Counted from the stretch's first letter, positions 44,428-56,123 are shown. The stretch: DNA of 64,000 nt from Dactylonectria macrodidyma (GCA_020744425.1 JAGMUV010000005.1:372001-436000), one strand, 5' to 3'. A program made the numbers and translations. Notes: generated from the letters alone by a model not told the origin.

Positions 44428-46948
44428 CTTGAACGTGAACCGTCCAGGCTAATGAGCGCTGGGCAGAATGGATACGCAGAAGACAAAGCGCGCGGGGGAC
44501 GATTTTTTTCCACTCCTGGGACGTCCTGGATGGTTCATGCCGAGCGAAGGTGGAGACTAAAAGGATCCCAGCAGCGACAGACCAGCCACAGGTACGTAGT
44601 AGGTATTCGTAGGTGCTGCTCAGCTCCTGTAACTAATGTGCGGTAGGATGATTTAGTAAAACAGGTGCACGGATAGCTCGCTAGAAGGATGGCTAGTCGG
44701 CAGCCCTAGATTCCAGCGTTGGGTGAGGGAGGATGGATGATGAGCAGTAGGATGTGGGATGGATGGGGGAGGGGAGGACGCGTCTGGTTCACTTTTAATA
44801 TCTTGTCGCCCTCTTGATCCAGTCTTGGACTTGCACTTTATTAGCACACCACCAGGCAGTTCCTGGCACATCAGCGGCGGGCAGCCTGTCTTGGGAATTC
44901 TAATGCGTGCTGCTGTTTGGACCAGACCCGGCACGATTCCCGCCCAGGAAGCAGGGGTGCCGAGGTACCAGGATTAGGGCCGGGATAAAGCCAGGGTTAT
45001 GCTCCGGTCCTCCGCCCCCTCGTTGGGGTCCTCCTCCTCCTCTTCCTTCCTCTCCCTTGATAGGTAGCTATTCCTGTTCCAACTCCTCCTCTTTTGTTTG
45101 ACGTTGATGACCAGGAATGGCCTTGCTTAGCGAATCGTCGAGGAGCGAAGATCCATAAGCATGGCTGACTTGAACTCGGTTGGTAGACATAATTGCTCAC
45201 GTGTGATAGAGTTCGAATTCAGCTTAGTGAGTTGCGCCATGATGGGACTCGTTGCTGTCATAGGCGGACTGCGGCATCCTAACCCGTTGGGTGTGTTGCT
45301 AGTGGCAGCATGTGGCAGCTTGGCAAACTCGGCTTCGACTGTCCCACCAAATGCCCCCGGTTTAGGCAAGCCAACCCCGAGCACCGTGTTCCAATATCCC
45401 TGTCTATCCACGTCTCTTCCCGTGTTCGAATGCCCCAAAATGCCATGTGGCGGGGGCCTCTTATCGCCCCTTCAGACCTCTCAGATCGTGGAAGGTTGGT
45501 CGTGGTTGTCACAATGCAGGGGCAAGGAGATGAGGCGAGGTCGAATCGGGAAAGCAGCGAAATCCTATCCCAGGGGCTACCCACCAAGGAGTCCAGACCA
45601 TGCGTGATACAGGTAGGTGTTCGTAGTCAGACGCGAAGGATGTTGCCGCTTTATTGGCGACGATGAAAGTTGGGGGCGGGCGGTTGATTGAGCACGCACC
45701 TTTATCACGCTCTTTAGCCTACAAGCATCAAATCCGGCGTCATGCCAAGAATGATATTCTTCCGACGATATTGCAGGGACCTTTATCCTGGCCCATGGCC
45801 TTCTCTCTTGGGTAGTGTGTGGGTGACTCCATGGCATGTTCAACCATCTTCTGCTGTCCAACATGTGAACGACGGGTCAATGCACTGTAAAGAGATCGAG
45901 GCCCCCTGCTGTTTCAATAGTCTCGTCGATTGCAGATGCAACTTGACCGTCCACCCAGGGTTCCATGTCCAAAGCATCATAGCTTTGCGAGCAGCCGTCT
46001 TGGGTGACACTGGGAAGGGCCTTGCGGTGGTAATGCTGTTAGTACGGCCGAGTTTCGGAGATCCAACCAGCCTAGCAAATGACGCTTCTCCAGCTACCCT
46101 GCAGCACAGCCGTGCCAATTAATGTGCCGCATTGGCACCGGACAAAGGGAATGACGACGGATGCAATAAGCCAGAAAGTACCCCGTAATTAATTACAGAA
46201 TACGCATCTAGAAACCACAATGTCGGTAGATTCAAACACAGTATAGGCAGTTGGTGGTTGCTGTGGTAGAAAGAAAAAGCGTTGGGAGACACTTTATCGT
46301 GTGTGGTCCTCGGTTAATTCTCAGCTCCATCAGCAAGTTCACGCCCATTTTGCAATCGTGACTCTTAGCGCAGCCACCGTGGCTTTCGCCTTCCCTCGTC
46401 GTCACATCTTCAATCGCGTGACCATGTGATCATTTATGAATCTCCAGGAACGATATCGGAATTTTGCAATGAATATTATGTGGTAAATGTGAACTCCCTC
46501 CGTGACATCAGCGCGTAGAATGAGGCTAAGCCACAAAACACGTGTTGAGCTTGAGCGCCACCCCCACAATCCGAGCTGAGTGGGATGACTTCTGAGTGCT
46601 ACGAAGTACCTGCGCCACCTCGCTTGCACATGATTCATTCAGAGCCAAGCCATGATACGTCATGTTTTCATGTTACTGGAACCTTAATGCTTTGAGGTTT
46701 GTATTTAATGACCGTATTTCCATCTTAAAAGGGCACTAATTATAAGGACTCTTAATTCCAAAATATTTCCACAATCATACTGCACTCAATTCAAGCCTCA
46801 CCGACCTGAGAACACACCACTTCACCACAACATTCCAACCATATCCACCTTCAATAGTCGAACCTACAAAAAGCAACAGCTCGCTATCAAAGTCTGATTA
46901 TCAACTGCTTTTCCATTTAACAATATTCGACAAACCAACAAAGCTTCA
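44428..46948. other. 2.5-kb spacer upstream of the permease
   Basis: A large head-to-head interval. It includes a CT/GA-rich low-complexity stretch (about 44740-45070) and several medium open frames on both strands (for example 45161-45607) that overlap one another and lack signatures. The promoters of the permease and the His/Gly-rich gene lie here. Confidence 0.5.
46741..46746 (+). promoter_or_regulatory. TATA-like box of the His/Gly-rich gene
   Basis: TATAAG lies about 208 bases before the ATG and is followed by a long C/A-rich leader free of G runs (about 46770-46940), typical of strongly transcribed fungal genes. Confidence 0.4.
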
Positions 46949-47173
46949 ATGTGTCTGCCAGTTCATCATCACCACCGGGTTGGACCCCCAGGACTTGGTC
47001 CGCGACCTGTTGTCATAACCCAACATCATCATCACCACCACGGAGGGTTTGGCAGGCGACCGGGAGGATTTGGAGGGCCGGGCAGATTTGGAGGCCGCCG
47101 TGGCCCTGGCCCTCGGATGGGAGGGCCAGGCGGCTTCGGAGGACCAGGAGGGCGTGGAGGGCCACGTTGTTAA
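46949..47173 (+). CDS. Tiny His/Gly-rich protein
   Basis: Intronless, 74 residues. It opens MCLPVHHHHR and has six consecutive histidines near residues 26-31. The C-terminal half is a glycine-rich repeat of GGFGGPGR, GGPGG and RRGP units ending in RC. Cysteines occur only at position 2 and at the very last residue. There is no signal peptide or hydrophobic segment. The composition is very strand- and frame-specific and a long, C/A-rich leader precedes the ATG, which supports a real gene. His clusters suggest metal binding; Gly/Arg repeats resemble RNA-binding or phase-separating tails. The function is not known and both ideas are inference. Confidence 0.65.
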   Translation: MCLPVHHHHRVGPPGLGPRPVVITQHHHHHHGGFGRRPGGFGGPGRFGGRRGPGPRMGGPGGFGGPGGRGGPRC

Positions 47174-48023
47174 GGAGTGGCGATGTTGATATCTGCGTTC
47201 ATAAATGTGCATTATTTTAGTAGGAGACAGTGGTATGACCCTACGTCTGTTTCTGTAATACAAGTAATTCTTTATAACGGAATTGATCGTCTTAGTCAAC
47301 AGACAGAAGCATGTCGCGGTTCGTTTTGGATTGGGGTAGACATCACGAGACTTCCCAAGCAGCGGCGGATTTCGCGCCAAAACAATGTCGGCCGAGATGG
47401 TAGAAGGCTGTTTAATTGCGGACAGAAATGCACCGGAATTTTCCAGCTCTCACAGTTCTGAATTTCAGCATGGGACCTGGTGGAGGAGAAGAAGCCCTCT
47501 TCCAGTGTTGGGCCCGACTCATAGAATGACGCTACTATACTGTCTTTAATTAAGTGTACTTCGTTATACTAGTCAGCGATGTCCATCACTCAGAATACAG
47601 TGGACGGTATTCATGTTCCCAAATGACGATGCAGCTGCTACTGGGTCTGTTCGCTTCTGGTGTCGCGCAGACAAGCTCAATACCAGTCAACAGAAATTTG
47701 GAGTAATAACAAAGGCTCAATCGCGTCACATATGCATCATAAATAAACGAAGAGTTCAAACGGAACACGAAATATAAATATTATTGAGAATGGAACCGAT
47801 TTCGTATTGCAATGAGGTCTTCAAGTGAGTTAGTAAGCCGGACCTCGTTTGTCTCGGAGATAAACTACGCCATCGGCTATCTAATCACGCAAGAAACGGC
47901 TTAAGTCATCAACGCTCATCAACACATGCGGGGAAGAATTGCCGCAGCGAGACCTTCCCTCTTACACACACGGCCACTCACATCCTACATCGACTTAGCT
48001 ACCAACACCAAGATAGCTGCGTC
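47174..48023. other. Intergenic
   Basis: 3' flank of the His/Gly-rich gene and promoter of the carrier-like gene. Nothing else is recognised. Confidence 0.5.
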
Positions 48024-49543
48024 ATGGCCTCCGGATCAGATCCATTTAATGCGTCAGAGCGTGGTGAACAGGCACCACTGCTTGGCAGCTCGCAACGTCC
48101 CGTGGATGAGGATGAACGACCCGTTTCGCCTAAGCCGCAGCACGAGGAAGCGACAAGAGGCCGATATGCATGGAGGGTAGTGTGGGCTATTTTGGCGATT
48201 TTCGTACTGGCGGTTTTCATTAAAGGGTGGATTGATGCGAAGGAAACTGATGTGAGATGCTCCCCAGAATCAGCTCCCCTGCCTGCCTCATTCGCTAATT
48301 ATTGGTGCTAGTTTGATCTGAAGGGTGCGCTGAAAAGAGCGCTTGGGGGAGGTCTCAGTGGAGCTGCAGCCATGGTCTTACAAGTCCTACTTCTCATGGT
48401 ACGCCGATACTTTTCCATTGCAAGCCAATCTCTGAGCCTAACCGGCGTTAAAGCCTCTTCGAACTGTTATGAATTACCAATATCGCCATGGTTCCGCGTT
48501 CCGGACCGCCACGAAAGATTTGTATCAAGAACAGGGTGTGAGACGCTTCTATCAAGGAATTGGGGCCGCTCTTGTCCAAGGTACGTATCATTTCCGATCT
48601 CTAGCGCTTGTGCATATACTGAGACGTTACTCTAGGGCCTGTGTCAAGGTTCGGTGATACTGCAGCCAACGCTGGCATCTTGGCCTTGCTCGAATCAAAT
48701 CCCTATCTGAACAGGTTGCCATCACTGATCAAAACCATCTTCGCTTCTCTCTGGTATACATCCCCCCCCCCTTCCTTTGACAATTGATTCAGGGCTGATA
48801 CGGAGTTCACAGCGCTGCATGCTTTCGGATGCTTCTCACGCCCATTGATACGCTCAAGACGACTCTTCAGGCGCAAGGCGCCGGCGGAACAGCCTTGTTA
48901 CGCCGCCGCATCAAGACTCACGGACTCGGAAGCTTATGGTGGGGAGCTCTCGCCACTGCCGCCGCCACCTTCGTTGGACATTATCCTTGGTTCGCCACTG
49001 TAAGCAGCTTTCAAGTTCCGACACTGCCCTGATGTATGCTCACCCGCAAAATCGTAGTACAACCTCTTGACCGATATCATTGCCGAGCCTCCGAAACACC
49101 CACTAGCCTGGTGGCTATTGCGCTTGGCCTTCATTGGATTTTGCGCGTCAATCGTCTCAGATTCTGTCTCGAACTCGCTGAGAGTGGTCAAGACGTACCG
49201 TCAGGTCAACGAGACGAAAGTCTCGTACAGTGAGCACGCCTTGAACCCCATGCAAATCTGAGAGCTGTTACTAATATGTCTTCTAGCGGAAGCGGCCCGG
49301 TCGATCGTTCGTGAAGACGGAGTTATCGGTCTCTTTGGCCGGGGGCTCAAGACACGTATCTTGGCCAATGGCATGCAAGGCTTGATGTTCTCCATATTAT
49401 GGAAGCTCTTTTTAGATCTGTTCGTGGCCCTTTTTCCCACTTTCGACTCAGCTAACGATGATTGGTATGAAGTTGGGAGAAGAAAACTAAGTCTTGATGA
49501 AATCAACAATTATGGGCTTGATGTTTGTGCCAAGCTCCTTTAA
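48024..49543 (+). CDS. Atypical mitochondrial-carrier-family protein
   Basis: Seven exons: 48024-48251, 48312-48398, 48454-48580, 48636-48753, 48813-48999, 49058-49229, 49287-49543 (391 residues). An unusual polar N-terminus of about 48 residues is followed by an extra hydrophobic helix (WRVVWAILAIFVLAVFIKGW). Then come three carrier-like modules. The second keeps the signature Px[DE]xx[KR] in LLTPIDTLKTTLQ. The first (MPLRTVMNYQYRHG) and the third (SDSVSNSLRVVKTYRQ) have lost or altered it. Short conserved motifs FYQGIGAALVQGPVSRFGD and LFGRGLKTRILANGMQG match the matrix-helix and GR-type positions. The fold is confident; localisation and transported molecule are not. It may lie in a mitochondrial or peroxisomal membrane. 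Confidence 0.82.
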
Positions 49544-49902
49544 GCACATGGGATTTTTCAGGTTTCCACCACTAATTGCCAGGCAAGTTAGAGGATTTGC
49601 ATTACGTCAATGAGGCATAGGGCGCCTTGAATTTAGAATCTGATAGAGCCAGGCACAAGGCCACGAGATGGCTAAGCCGTACTGTTACTTTTCGCACTTG
49701 ATGCCTCCAGCAGCCATGGAACATTTTCGGGTATATTTAGAAGATCATTTGTTGGAGGCATGTTATTAAATCGCCGGTCCGTCACATTAGTATCACTGAG
49801 CGACACCGTTGTCCAAGGATAATGCAACCTTGGGTGGCTTTCACAAATTTAATTTTAAAGAGAGATATCGTGATACAAAATAAGTTCTGTTTCTGGTATT
49901 CC
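49544..49902. other. Spacer between convergent genes
   Basis: 3' flanks of the carrier-like gene and methyltransferase copy 2. Confidence 0.5.
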
Positions 49903-51424
49903 TCATTCCTCCTCCTTATCAGCGGGCTTTCGTCCCCAAACGAAATAAACTGGAATATACAAGTGAATCGCTGGATTGGTCAAATCATTCTTAACCTTGG
50001 CGATGTAGACCTGAATTTCCTCTTCGGTCCAGCCTAGAATGCGCGCAAAGAGTGCAGGGGTGTATGACTCGACCGCCTTCGCCTGCTGAATGCCCTGGAA
50101 TCTGCCAATCTCTTTGAGCTTGGGGTCTTTCGCCCAGCCACCAACAGGCACCTGGGCCGTCAGCATATGAATCGTAAGAGACACAAGTATGCTGTACAAG
50201 GATATGGCGTGAAACAGCTTACCTTGTAGATTAATTGTTCGACATCGACGAATCCAGTCTTTTCCAGCATTTCTTTCCATTTGGGTACACCATCCATGGG
50301 CTTGCCAAACTTCGCGGTGCCTTCTACCAATTGCTTGACCCAAAGTTGAGCACTTTCCGCTTTCTCAGCAGTTCCATCATCGGAAAGAAATGAGGCGTTA
50401 GTGGCCTGGAACTCAACATATCCCCCAGGGGCCAGGTGTTGGAACGCTCGCTGGAACAGCTTTTCTTCATTGCCGATGCATCCTTCCAGTTCCCGGGCGT
50501 GGATGAAGTCAAACGGCCTTTCGTACAGCCAGTCGGTCTCAAAGTCGTCAACTTCAAAAACGCAGTTCGGCGGAGTCCTGGACACATGCATGTTAGATAC
50601 AATTCATGAAAAGAGTTTGAAACCGCCAAAGGAGCGAAATCACGTACCATTTAGGTTGGATAGGGCTTAGATCAGTTCCAATCACTTGTGCAGATGGATG
50701 TTCGCTAGGTTGACTGTTAACAAGACCTTTGGGGCATGTGGTGCCGTAATCCCTTACTCTGCAAAGTCCATTGCCCAGATACCAGTGCCAGTACCGAGAT
50801 CAAGCACGCGCTGGGGATTGTCACTAATAGGGGCGAAGAATAGCTTGCCTCCAAGAGCCATGCAGTAGAGGTGGTGTACTAGATCCATTCGATCCTGTTC
50901 TTCTTCATCGTTTGGCTAGAGGGGAAAAAAAAATTAGGGTACTTGTCGCTTGAATCAACGATGACTGGAGCAATTACCAGCAAATAAGAGCCTTCACGGA
51001 ACGCGTGGTATCGACGGCCGTTCTAGAGCTTTGTTAGTGTCACGGAATAGTGGATGTTATCTGCAGCTTACCTCATATCTAGAGTAAGAAAGTATACGAG
51101 TCAAACAAAATCCCCTCAAAACTGTGTAAATCTTCGTAGAGGGCGTACTTGTAGTTTAAGATGCTGGAAGCAAGACTAGTTTGGTAACTAGCCGACCCAA
51201 TTCTAGAGACGTTGTAAGGGATAAATAGTCTGCAATGTAGATGATGAGACTTACGAGCTACCAAAGGCGGAGTCATTGTCTTGTGGATCGTCCTGGGAAA
51301 ATTGGGGTCAGTTCGTGTGCAAGCTCCAATAGATGACAAGCATAAACTAGTTGCGTACATCCACTTCCAAAGGATTGTCAGCTATCGCCTGTGCTGGGCG
51401 ATCTGGCTCGTTTTCTGGACACAT
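49903..51424 (-). CDS. LaeA-like SAM-dependent methyltransferase (copy 2)
   Basis: Nine minus-strand exons: 51424-51359, 51292-51255, 51202-51149, 51078-51072, 51022-50978, 50915-50758, 50704-50648, 50577-50223, 50151-49903 (342 residues). Joined motifs: ILNYKYENGRRYHAFREG, DRMDLVHHLYCMALGGKLFFAP, SAM-binding VLDLGTGTGIWAMDFAD, GTDLSPIQPKW, LAPGGYVEF, GGWAKDPKLKEIG and [12 protein letters not shown]. The fourth exon is a 7-base microexon. The last intron sits at the same place as in copy 1, just before GGW-KDP, while several others differ. The two copies are therefore related but not recently duplicated. Role: probable nuclear or cytosolic methyltransferase of unknown target. Confidence 0.88.
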
Positions 51425-52818
51425 TGTAGGTGAGAATCCCAGGCGAAAACGCTTCTATGTCGGAATTTTAAAAGAAATGAAGGATAATATGGAGCGAACC
51501 CCTCCTTTTAACCTTGTTCTGCGCCGATCAGCCCATTTTACCCTTAATTGTCAGATCCCGGCAATGCAACAGGTGTTCTGGCCGCATGTGGCTTGCTGCA
51601 GATGCAAGACCAGGCATTTCATTCATTCTTGGCGGCCGATAATCTTCTAGCCAATAGGATGGGGAGCCGGTCGGAATTCCATCCGTGTTTGAGGAAGCAA
51701 CCAACAGCTTTGAGAGGGCGTTGAGTTCTGACCCTGGTCGGTCATGCGGAATGGTTGTATTCAACACTTAAAGTGCTCTAAGGGCACGAAACGTTGTCAA
51801 ATATTCCGAAAATTGAGCTTTGCGGGCTCCAGACAAATATGCTAGGCACGACGTGTTTGAGTACTTGCATGAGTTGACTGGGCGCTGAAGCCTTTGCATC
51901 CTGCCAGAGCCATGTGTTTGAAAGACACTGAGGCCCCAACCCCACGTAGTGCTCGCTTGGAGACAATATGCATATTTAGGGATAAAAATCTCCGCAAATT
52001 CTAATCGAGCAGCGAGGCGCCCGGCTTTGGAGGAAGGTTTTTACGGAAGGTCATAGAGCCTGGAGTCTTCAAACTCTATTTTGATATATATATATATAAA
52101 TAAAAGTTACTTTCCTGCATCACATGTATTCCAGTTAATTATGCATAACATCTTTTTATACATAATAGCTGGATCTATCTTTAGACACAAGGTAAGTTTT
52201 CAATTGTGAGTAATATACAATTACAGAGGGAAGGTGGGAGGGAAGAATCGAGTCTTGACTGCGTGAGAGATGACGAGCTACTTGCAGAGGCGGGCAATCG
52301 ACTTCCGTGAGGCAGTTGCGGGTGGGGAAGAATCCCATCAGTGAGCCCTCCAAGACGGGGGAACCTATTCTGCGGTGTGGTCATCACGTGCGACCGGCTT
52401 TGCCTCTCCTATGAAAGTGACACAATTGGATGGGCAACAAATGAACTCCACCCCTGTTAGAGAAAACGAACTCGACATGGGTTGAAGCCAGGTTGGAGAA
52501 GGAAACCCTTTGCTGATTAATGTAGGCTAGAACGCATTCGGAGGTGCTTTGCCGTGCTCTAATTGGTCAATTTGGCCCAAATGCGAGATGCTGTCAAGCG
52601 AGACTCACGCTATGCCCAAAGAAGTGATGCTCTCAACAGCCTCGAGTCGAGCTTATGGGCTGGTATGATAGATTTAAATATGAGAATATCCCCTGGACGG
52701 GAAGGGCACTGGTGCTGATCCGATTTCCAACACGAGTTCAATAATCTTTCATCGCAGGCTTTTTTTTCTTTCCCTCTGTTTCAACTTATCTTCCTTTCTC
52801 TATATCTGCTGCGCCTTG
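51425..52818. promoter_or_regulatory. 1.4-kb divergent spacer, methyltransferase copy 2 and bZIP gene
   Basis: Head-to-head promoters. A short TA dinucleotide repeat lies at about 52085-52097. CT-rich sequence just before the bZIP ATG (about 52758-52810) is the likely leader. Confidence 0.5.
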
Positions 52819-53624
52819 ATGGAGTCCGCTTCGAGAATGGCGTATGAGCTACCATTGACTTGGCAAAGCCCGGCCACAAGCCCTTTCCTCTCTATGCTTG
52901 GATTGGAGAGCTCTACCGCACCCTCACAGATCGCCTATGGATTGGTAAGTTTCTACATCCCGACAACGCAAATTGCATACTGATCGAATCGTGTAAGGAT
53001 GAACATACGGGCTATCCAGGGCGCAATTCGAGTGCGGCAATGGCGTTGGGAGGCGAAACGGTGGCGGGCCCGCCAACACCGCCAATGGATGGCTTACCAT
53101 TACGAGAGGGCCTGGACCCGGATCCTAGACTGAGCACAGCCATCCTCCGGAACGCTAAGAATGTACGTACATAGCCTGTCAACGTGTCATCTTGTCACCT
53201 TGTCTGTCAAGGCAATGTCGCAAAGTCCACGTCTGAATTTACGTGCTAATTAAAATTGGGATAATAGAAACGCCGAGTACAGAACAGGGAAGCTCAACGC
53301 CGGTTCCGTACTCGTAAGGACCAGTTGCAGAAGACGCTCCAACAAAAGACGGATGATCTTCGCACAGAGCACCTGGCGCTCCAGGATCAACACGCTAAGA
53401 CCACCACCGAAGTCTCCCGGCTCCTCAAGGAGAACGATGCACTGCGCTCCGAGATCAAGGGCCATCGCCAACAAGAGCGCCTGATGATGACCGTCCTGCA
53501 AATGCTCCTCCGAGGCTCGCAGTCACCGTCACCGCCCAAGCCCGGGGAGGATGCGGCAATTTTCGACGTCCGGAGCTGTTGGAGGGACTTGATCGATGAT
53601 CCGTCTCCCCAAGACTCGGGCTAG
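52819..53624 (+). CDS. Small bZIP transcription factor
   Basis: Exons 52819-52944, 52998-53162 and 53268-53624 (215 residues). The basic region reads RRVQNREAQRRFRTRKDQL (N-x7-R intact) and continues into a leucine-zipper-like coiled coil through LQKTLQQKTDDLRTEHLAL to LLKENDALRSEIKGH. The N-terminus has a Pro/Thr motif (AGPPTPPMDGLPLREG). The last intron falls directly in front of the basic region, a common position in fungal bZIPs. The QNREAQRRFR core, with Q and F, is of the Yap/AP-1-like type rather than the CREB type, but the Yap-type cysteine-rich domains are absent, so redox sensing of the Yap1 kind is not expected. Targets are unknown. Confidence 0.9.
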
Positions 53625-54226
53625 TTGCCTATGTTTTAATTTTGGGCACAGCCGGTATCAATTATCACCCCTCTTTTCACGATTGCATCCCTTGGCCGTT
53701 TCTTGTGGGAGAAATGCTGCTCCTGATTCAGTGATGAATATTCTAGCATACATGGGCCAATATACTATTTTTTTGGTACAGAATTTGAGCTGATCTCTTG
53801 GAGCCAATGACGTGTCTGACTCTTGGAACCTCTCCTGCTTCATTCACCCCGCTCTCCTCCCCCTTTTCTCCAACACCTCGCCAATATGCACGCATATCTC
53901 ACTCTGCTGTCCAGGCGACCGACCCAGTTTCTCGTCGGCAGACTTCCGTCGAAGCTCCCAATATCCACTGTATTGGAGTGGCCGGTAAGACCCGGGGCTT
54001 GGTCTTAGCTTCCAGCACGGCAACCCTCGCTAAGGTTCTTCTGATCTCCAAAGGAGGTTTTCCCTCCTTCCCACGTGATGGACGAGTTGTTCGGCTAAGT
54101 CACGGTTATTCCCATTATATTCACCACAAGAGAGGCAAAAATCCCTACGCCTTCCATCATCGACAAACGAACGATTTGTGCGCCCAAATCTACGTTTCTC
54201 CCGAGGTGGACGGAATTAGCACCAAA
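53625..54226. other. Spacer before the fungal_trans_2-type gene
   Basis: The downstream reading frame stays open back to 53798, so the true start might be earlier than 54227, but this part has no family resemblance and is read as leader. Confidence 0.4.
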
Positions 54227-55933
54227 ATGCAATCGCAGCCAAAAAAGGGACAACAGAACCAGTTTATCTTTGTCGGGGGACCGGCGCTGATAGACAAGAA
54301 AGGTCCGATTCGATCCAAGCTTTTCCAGCAAGGGCACCGCAAAAAGAAGCTTCAGCAAAGGCACAATGCGGCGGTTGAACTAGAAGCACTGATGAAGGGT
54401 GAAAGGAATGCTCAGTGCACCTGCTATGATGAGCCTACTCTCTCGGCGGCGCAACCTTACTTCGAATCGCGAAACACGGGATACCAAGCGATCAAGCCCA
54501 AGGTGCCTGAGCCCGGAAGACTAGGACAAGGCCAGCTATGTTCTTTCTGTGGGAAACCCCAACCCCCGCACAGCCAAGCGCCCGCTATGCAAGTGTGGGA
54601 TATAGGAGCTGGCAGTTTTGACCCCATGATCCCTTTGGACGATACGACCTCCCAGCTGAGGGTGCAGGAGATTTTGAATTTTGCCAGTACCTCAATCTGG
54701 CCAAATTTCCGCCCCTTGAGTTACTCATCCAAATGCTATCAGTCATGGGTATTCCCATTCGACGACAAGGTGAAGCTGTACGCTGTGCTATGGTCAGCGT
54801 CATACCACCGGGATGTTCTCCGCCTGACCTACGGCAGCCCGGGTCATCAGGTTGGATCAAAGGAACAATTGCGTTTAAAAGGGCTGGCCCTTGAATGCCT
54901 GAGAAAAGAAGTGAGCACATACACTGGTGCGAAACCCATAGACAGCATTATCATGTGTATCCTCTACCTTGCAGTAAACGACACACATGGCACACGAGTA
55001 TCTCGCGACCCGAGCCCTTTCAGCCCCCCCTTTTGTCGTCTACACTCTCTACATATCTACGGTAGTCGGGATTATCACGCTCTGCATTGGAACATCATAC
55101 AGGACCTCCTCGGAAGATGGGGTGGAGTCGAGGTCCTTCAAACCTTTGCCCTTGCTTGGCTGCTCTCTGTATCTGATATCATGAAGGCGGCACATACCCT
55201 CCAGAAACCGATATATCCGTGTCTAGGCGTTGACGGCAAGAAGCTGTTCTTGGAACCCCCTCTTGTATTATTTGCGCCACATGGTTTTCACTTGGGCCAA
55301 GGCACCGCTGGATCTGGCTTTGACGAGCTCCTCTTTCTAGATCCCCCAGTACAGCGGGAGCTCGTTACGACGTTTTCCCACATCGGGCAGCTATCGTGTG
55401 TGCTGCAATACTACTCAAGGGAGCCTTGTAGCCCAGAGGCTCTGGACCTTCTGGGTGATAGTCGAAATTATGTGCACCACCGCCTCTTCTCTACACCCAA
55501 CGAGAATGATAGCACTGAGCAAATTCTACAGTGTACAGACCAATCGGCAGAAGCAACTGAACTATCCCGAGAGCTCTACCTGACCTGCCGGCTTGCATTG
55601 TATTTGCATGCCACTCACGTCACGTTCCCGATTCCGCGGTCAACCATCGTGAGAGGGCCGCTTCTGCAATCACTATGCCCCAAGATTCAATTACTGGCGG
55701 ATCAAGGCGTTTCTGGGCCGTCATTGTTGTGGTGTGTTGGCGTTGCGCTGATCACGTTAGACACAGGCTCAGCTGGACAGATGCTGGCCCTGTTTAAGAA
55801 GCTTTGCTGCGACCTGAAGCTAAACGGCTTGGATGATTTGCTGGTACTGCTTCGAACGTTTGCATGGGTGGACACAGCGGTGGAGCACCACTACGATAGG
55901 ATAAGGATCTGCAATGTCACAAAATTGTGGTAA
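54227..55933 (+). CDS. Fungal_trans_2-type regulator-like protein without a zinc cluster
   Basis: Intronless, 568 residues from MQSQPKKGQQ. The start region FIFVGGPALIDKKGPIRSKLFQQGHRKK is typical of a group of fungal proteins that pair a short basic N-terminal motif with a PF11951 (fungal_trans_2) regulatory domain but carry no Zn2Cys6 cluster. The body has DDKVKLYAVLWSASYHRDVLR, LALECLRKEVSTYTG, IIMCILYLAVNDTHG and an end GLDDLLVLLRTFAWVDTAVEHH, matching the C-terminal part of that domain. The likely role is transcriptional or signalling, without evidence for direct DNA binding. A pair of CxxC-like motifs (LCSFCGKP) near residue 105 is isolated and does not make a zinc cluster. The frame is open to 53798 upstream. 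Confidence 0.75.
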   Translation: MQSQPKKGQQNQFIFVGGPALIDKKGPIRSKLFQQGHRKKKLQQRHNAAVELEALMKGERNAQCTCYDEPTLSAAQPYFESRNTGYQAIKPKVPEPGRLGQGQLCSFCGKPQPPHSQAPAMQVWDIGAGSFDPMIPLDDTTSQLRVQEILNFASTSIWPNFRPLSYSSKCYQSWVFPFDDKVKLYAVLWSASYHRDVLRLTYGSPGHQVGSKEQLRLKGLALECLRKEVSTYTGAKPIDSIIMCILYLAVNDTHGTRVSRDPSPFSPPFCRLHSLHIYGSRDYHALHWNIIQDLLGRWGGVEVLQTFALAWLLSVSDIMKAAHTLQKPIYPCLGVDGKKLFLEPPLVLFAPHGFHLGQGTAGSGFDELLFLDPPVQRELVTTFSHIGQLSCVLQYYSREPCSPEALDLLGDSRNYVHHRLFSTPNENDSTEQILQCTDQSAEATELSRELYLTCRLALYLHATHVTFPIPRSTIVRGPLLQSLCPKIQLLADQGVSGPSLLWCVGVALITLDTGSAGQMLALFKKLCCDLKLNGLDDLLVLLRTFAWVDTAVEHHYDRIRICNVTKLW

Positions 55934-56123
55934 CGAAATACACGCACTCTAGAATCGCGCTTTAAACTGTGTGGAGGCCCAATTATCCGTACTAGTAATC
56001 CCATCGCCTTGTCAAGAAGCAGCGCCGCCACCTTGTTCTTTATGATCTGCTGCAGCCTTTGCCAAGGAGCAGTCTTACTCCACGTCGCCAAGTAAATTAA
56101 TCCCACCCGTTATTAGCTTGCTT

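Noticed and set aside
45161..45607. 148-codon open frame in the permease upstream region
   Set aside because: Overlapped by comparable frames on both strands; no domain, signal peptide or family resemblance.
53798..54226. 143-residue upstream extension of the fungal_trans_2-type protein
   Set aside because: No family resemblance; the recognised start motif FIFVGGPALIDKK follows the ATG at 54227.
54530..54560. CxxC pair (LCSFCGKP) as a zinc cluster
   Set aside because: It is isolated, without the remaining cysteines of a Zn2Cys6 or GATA finger.
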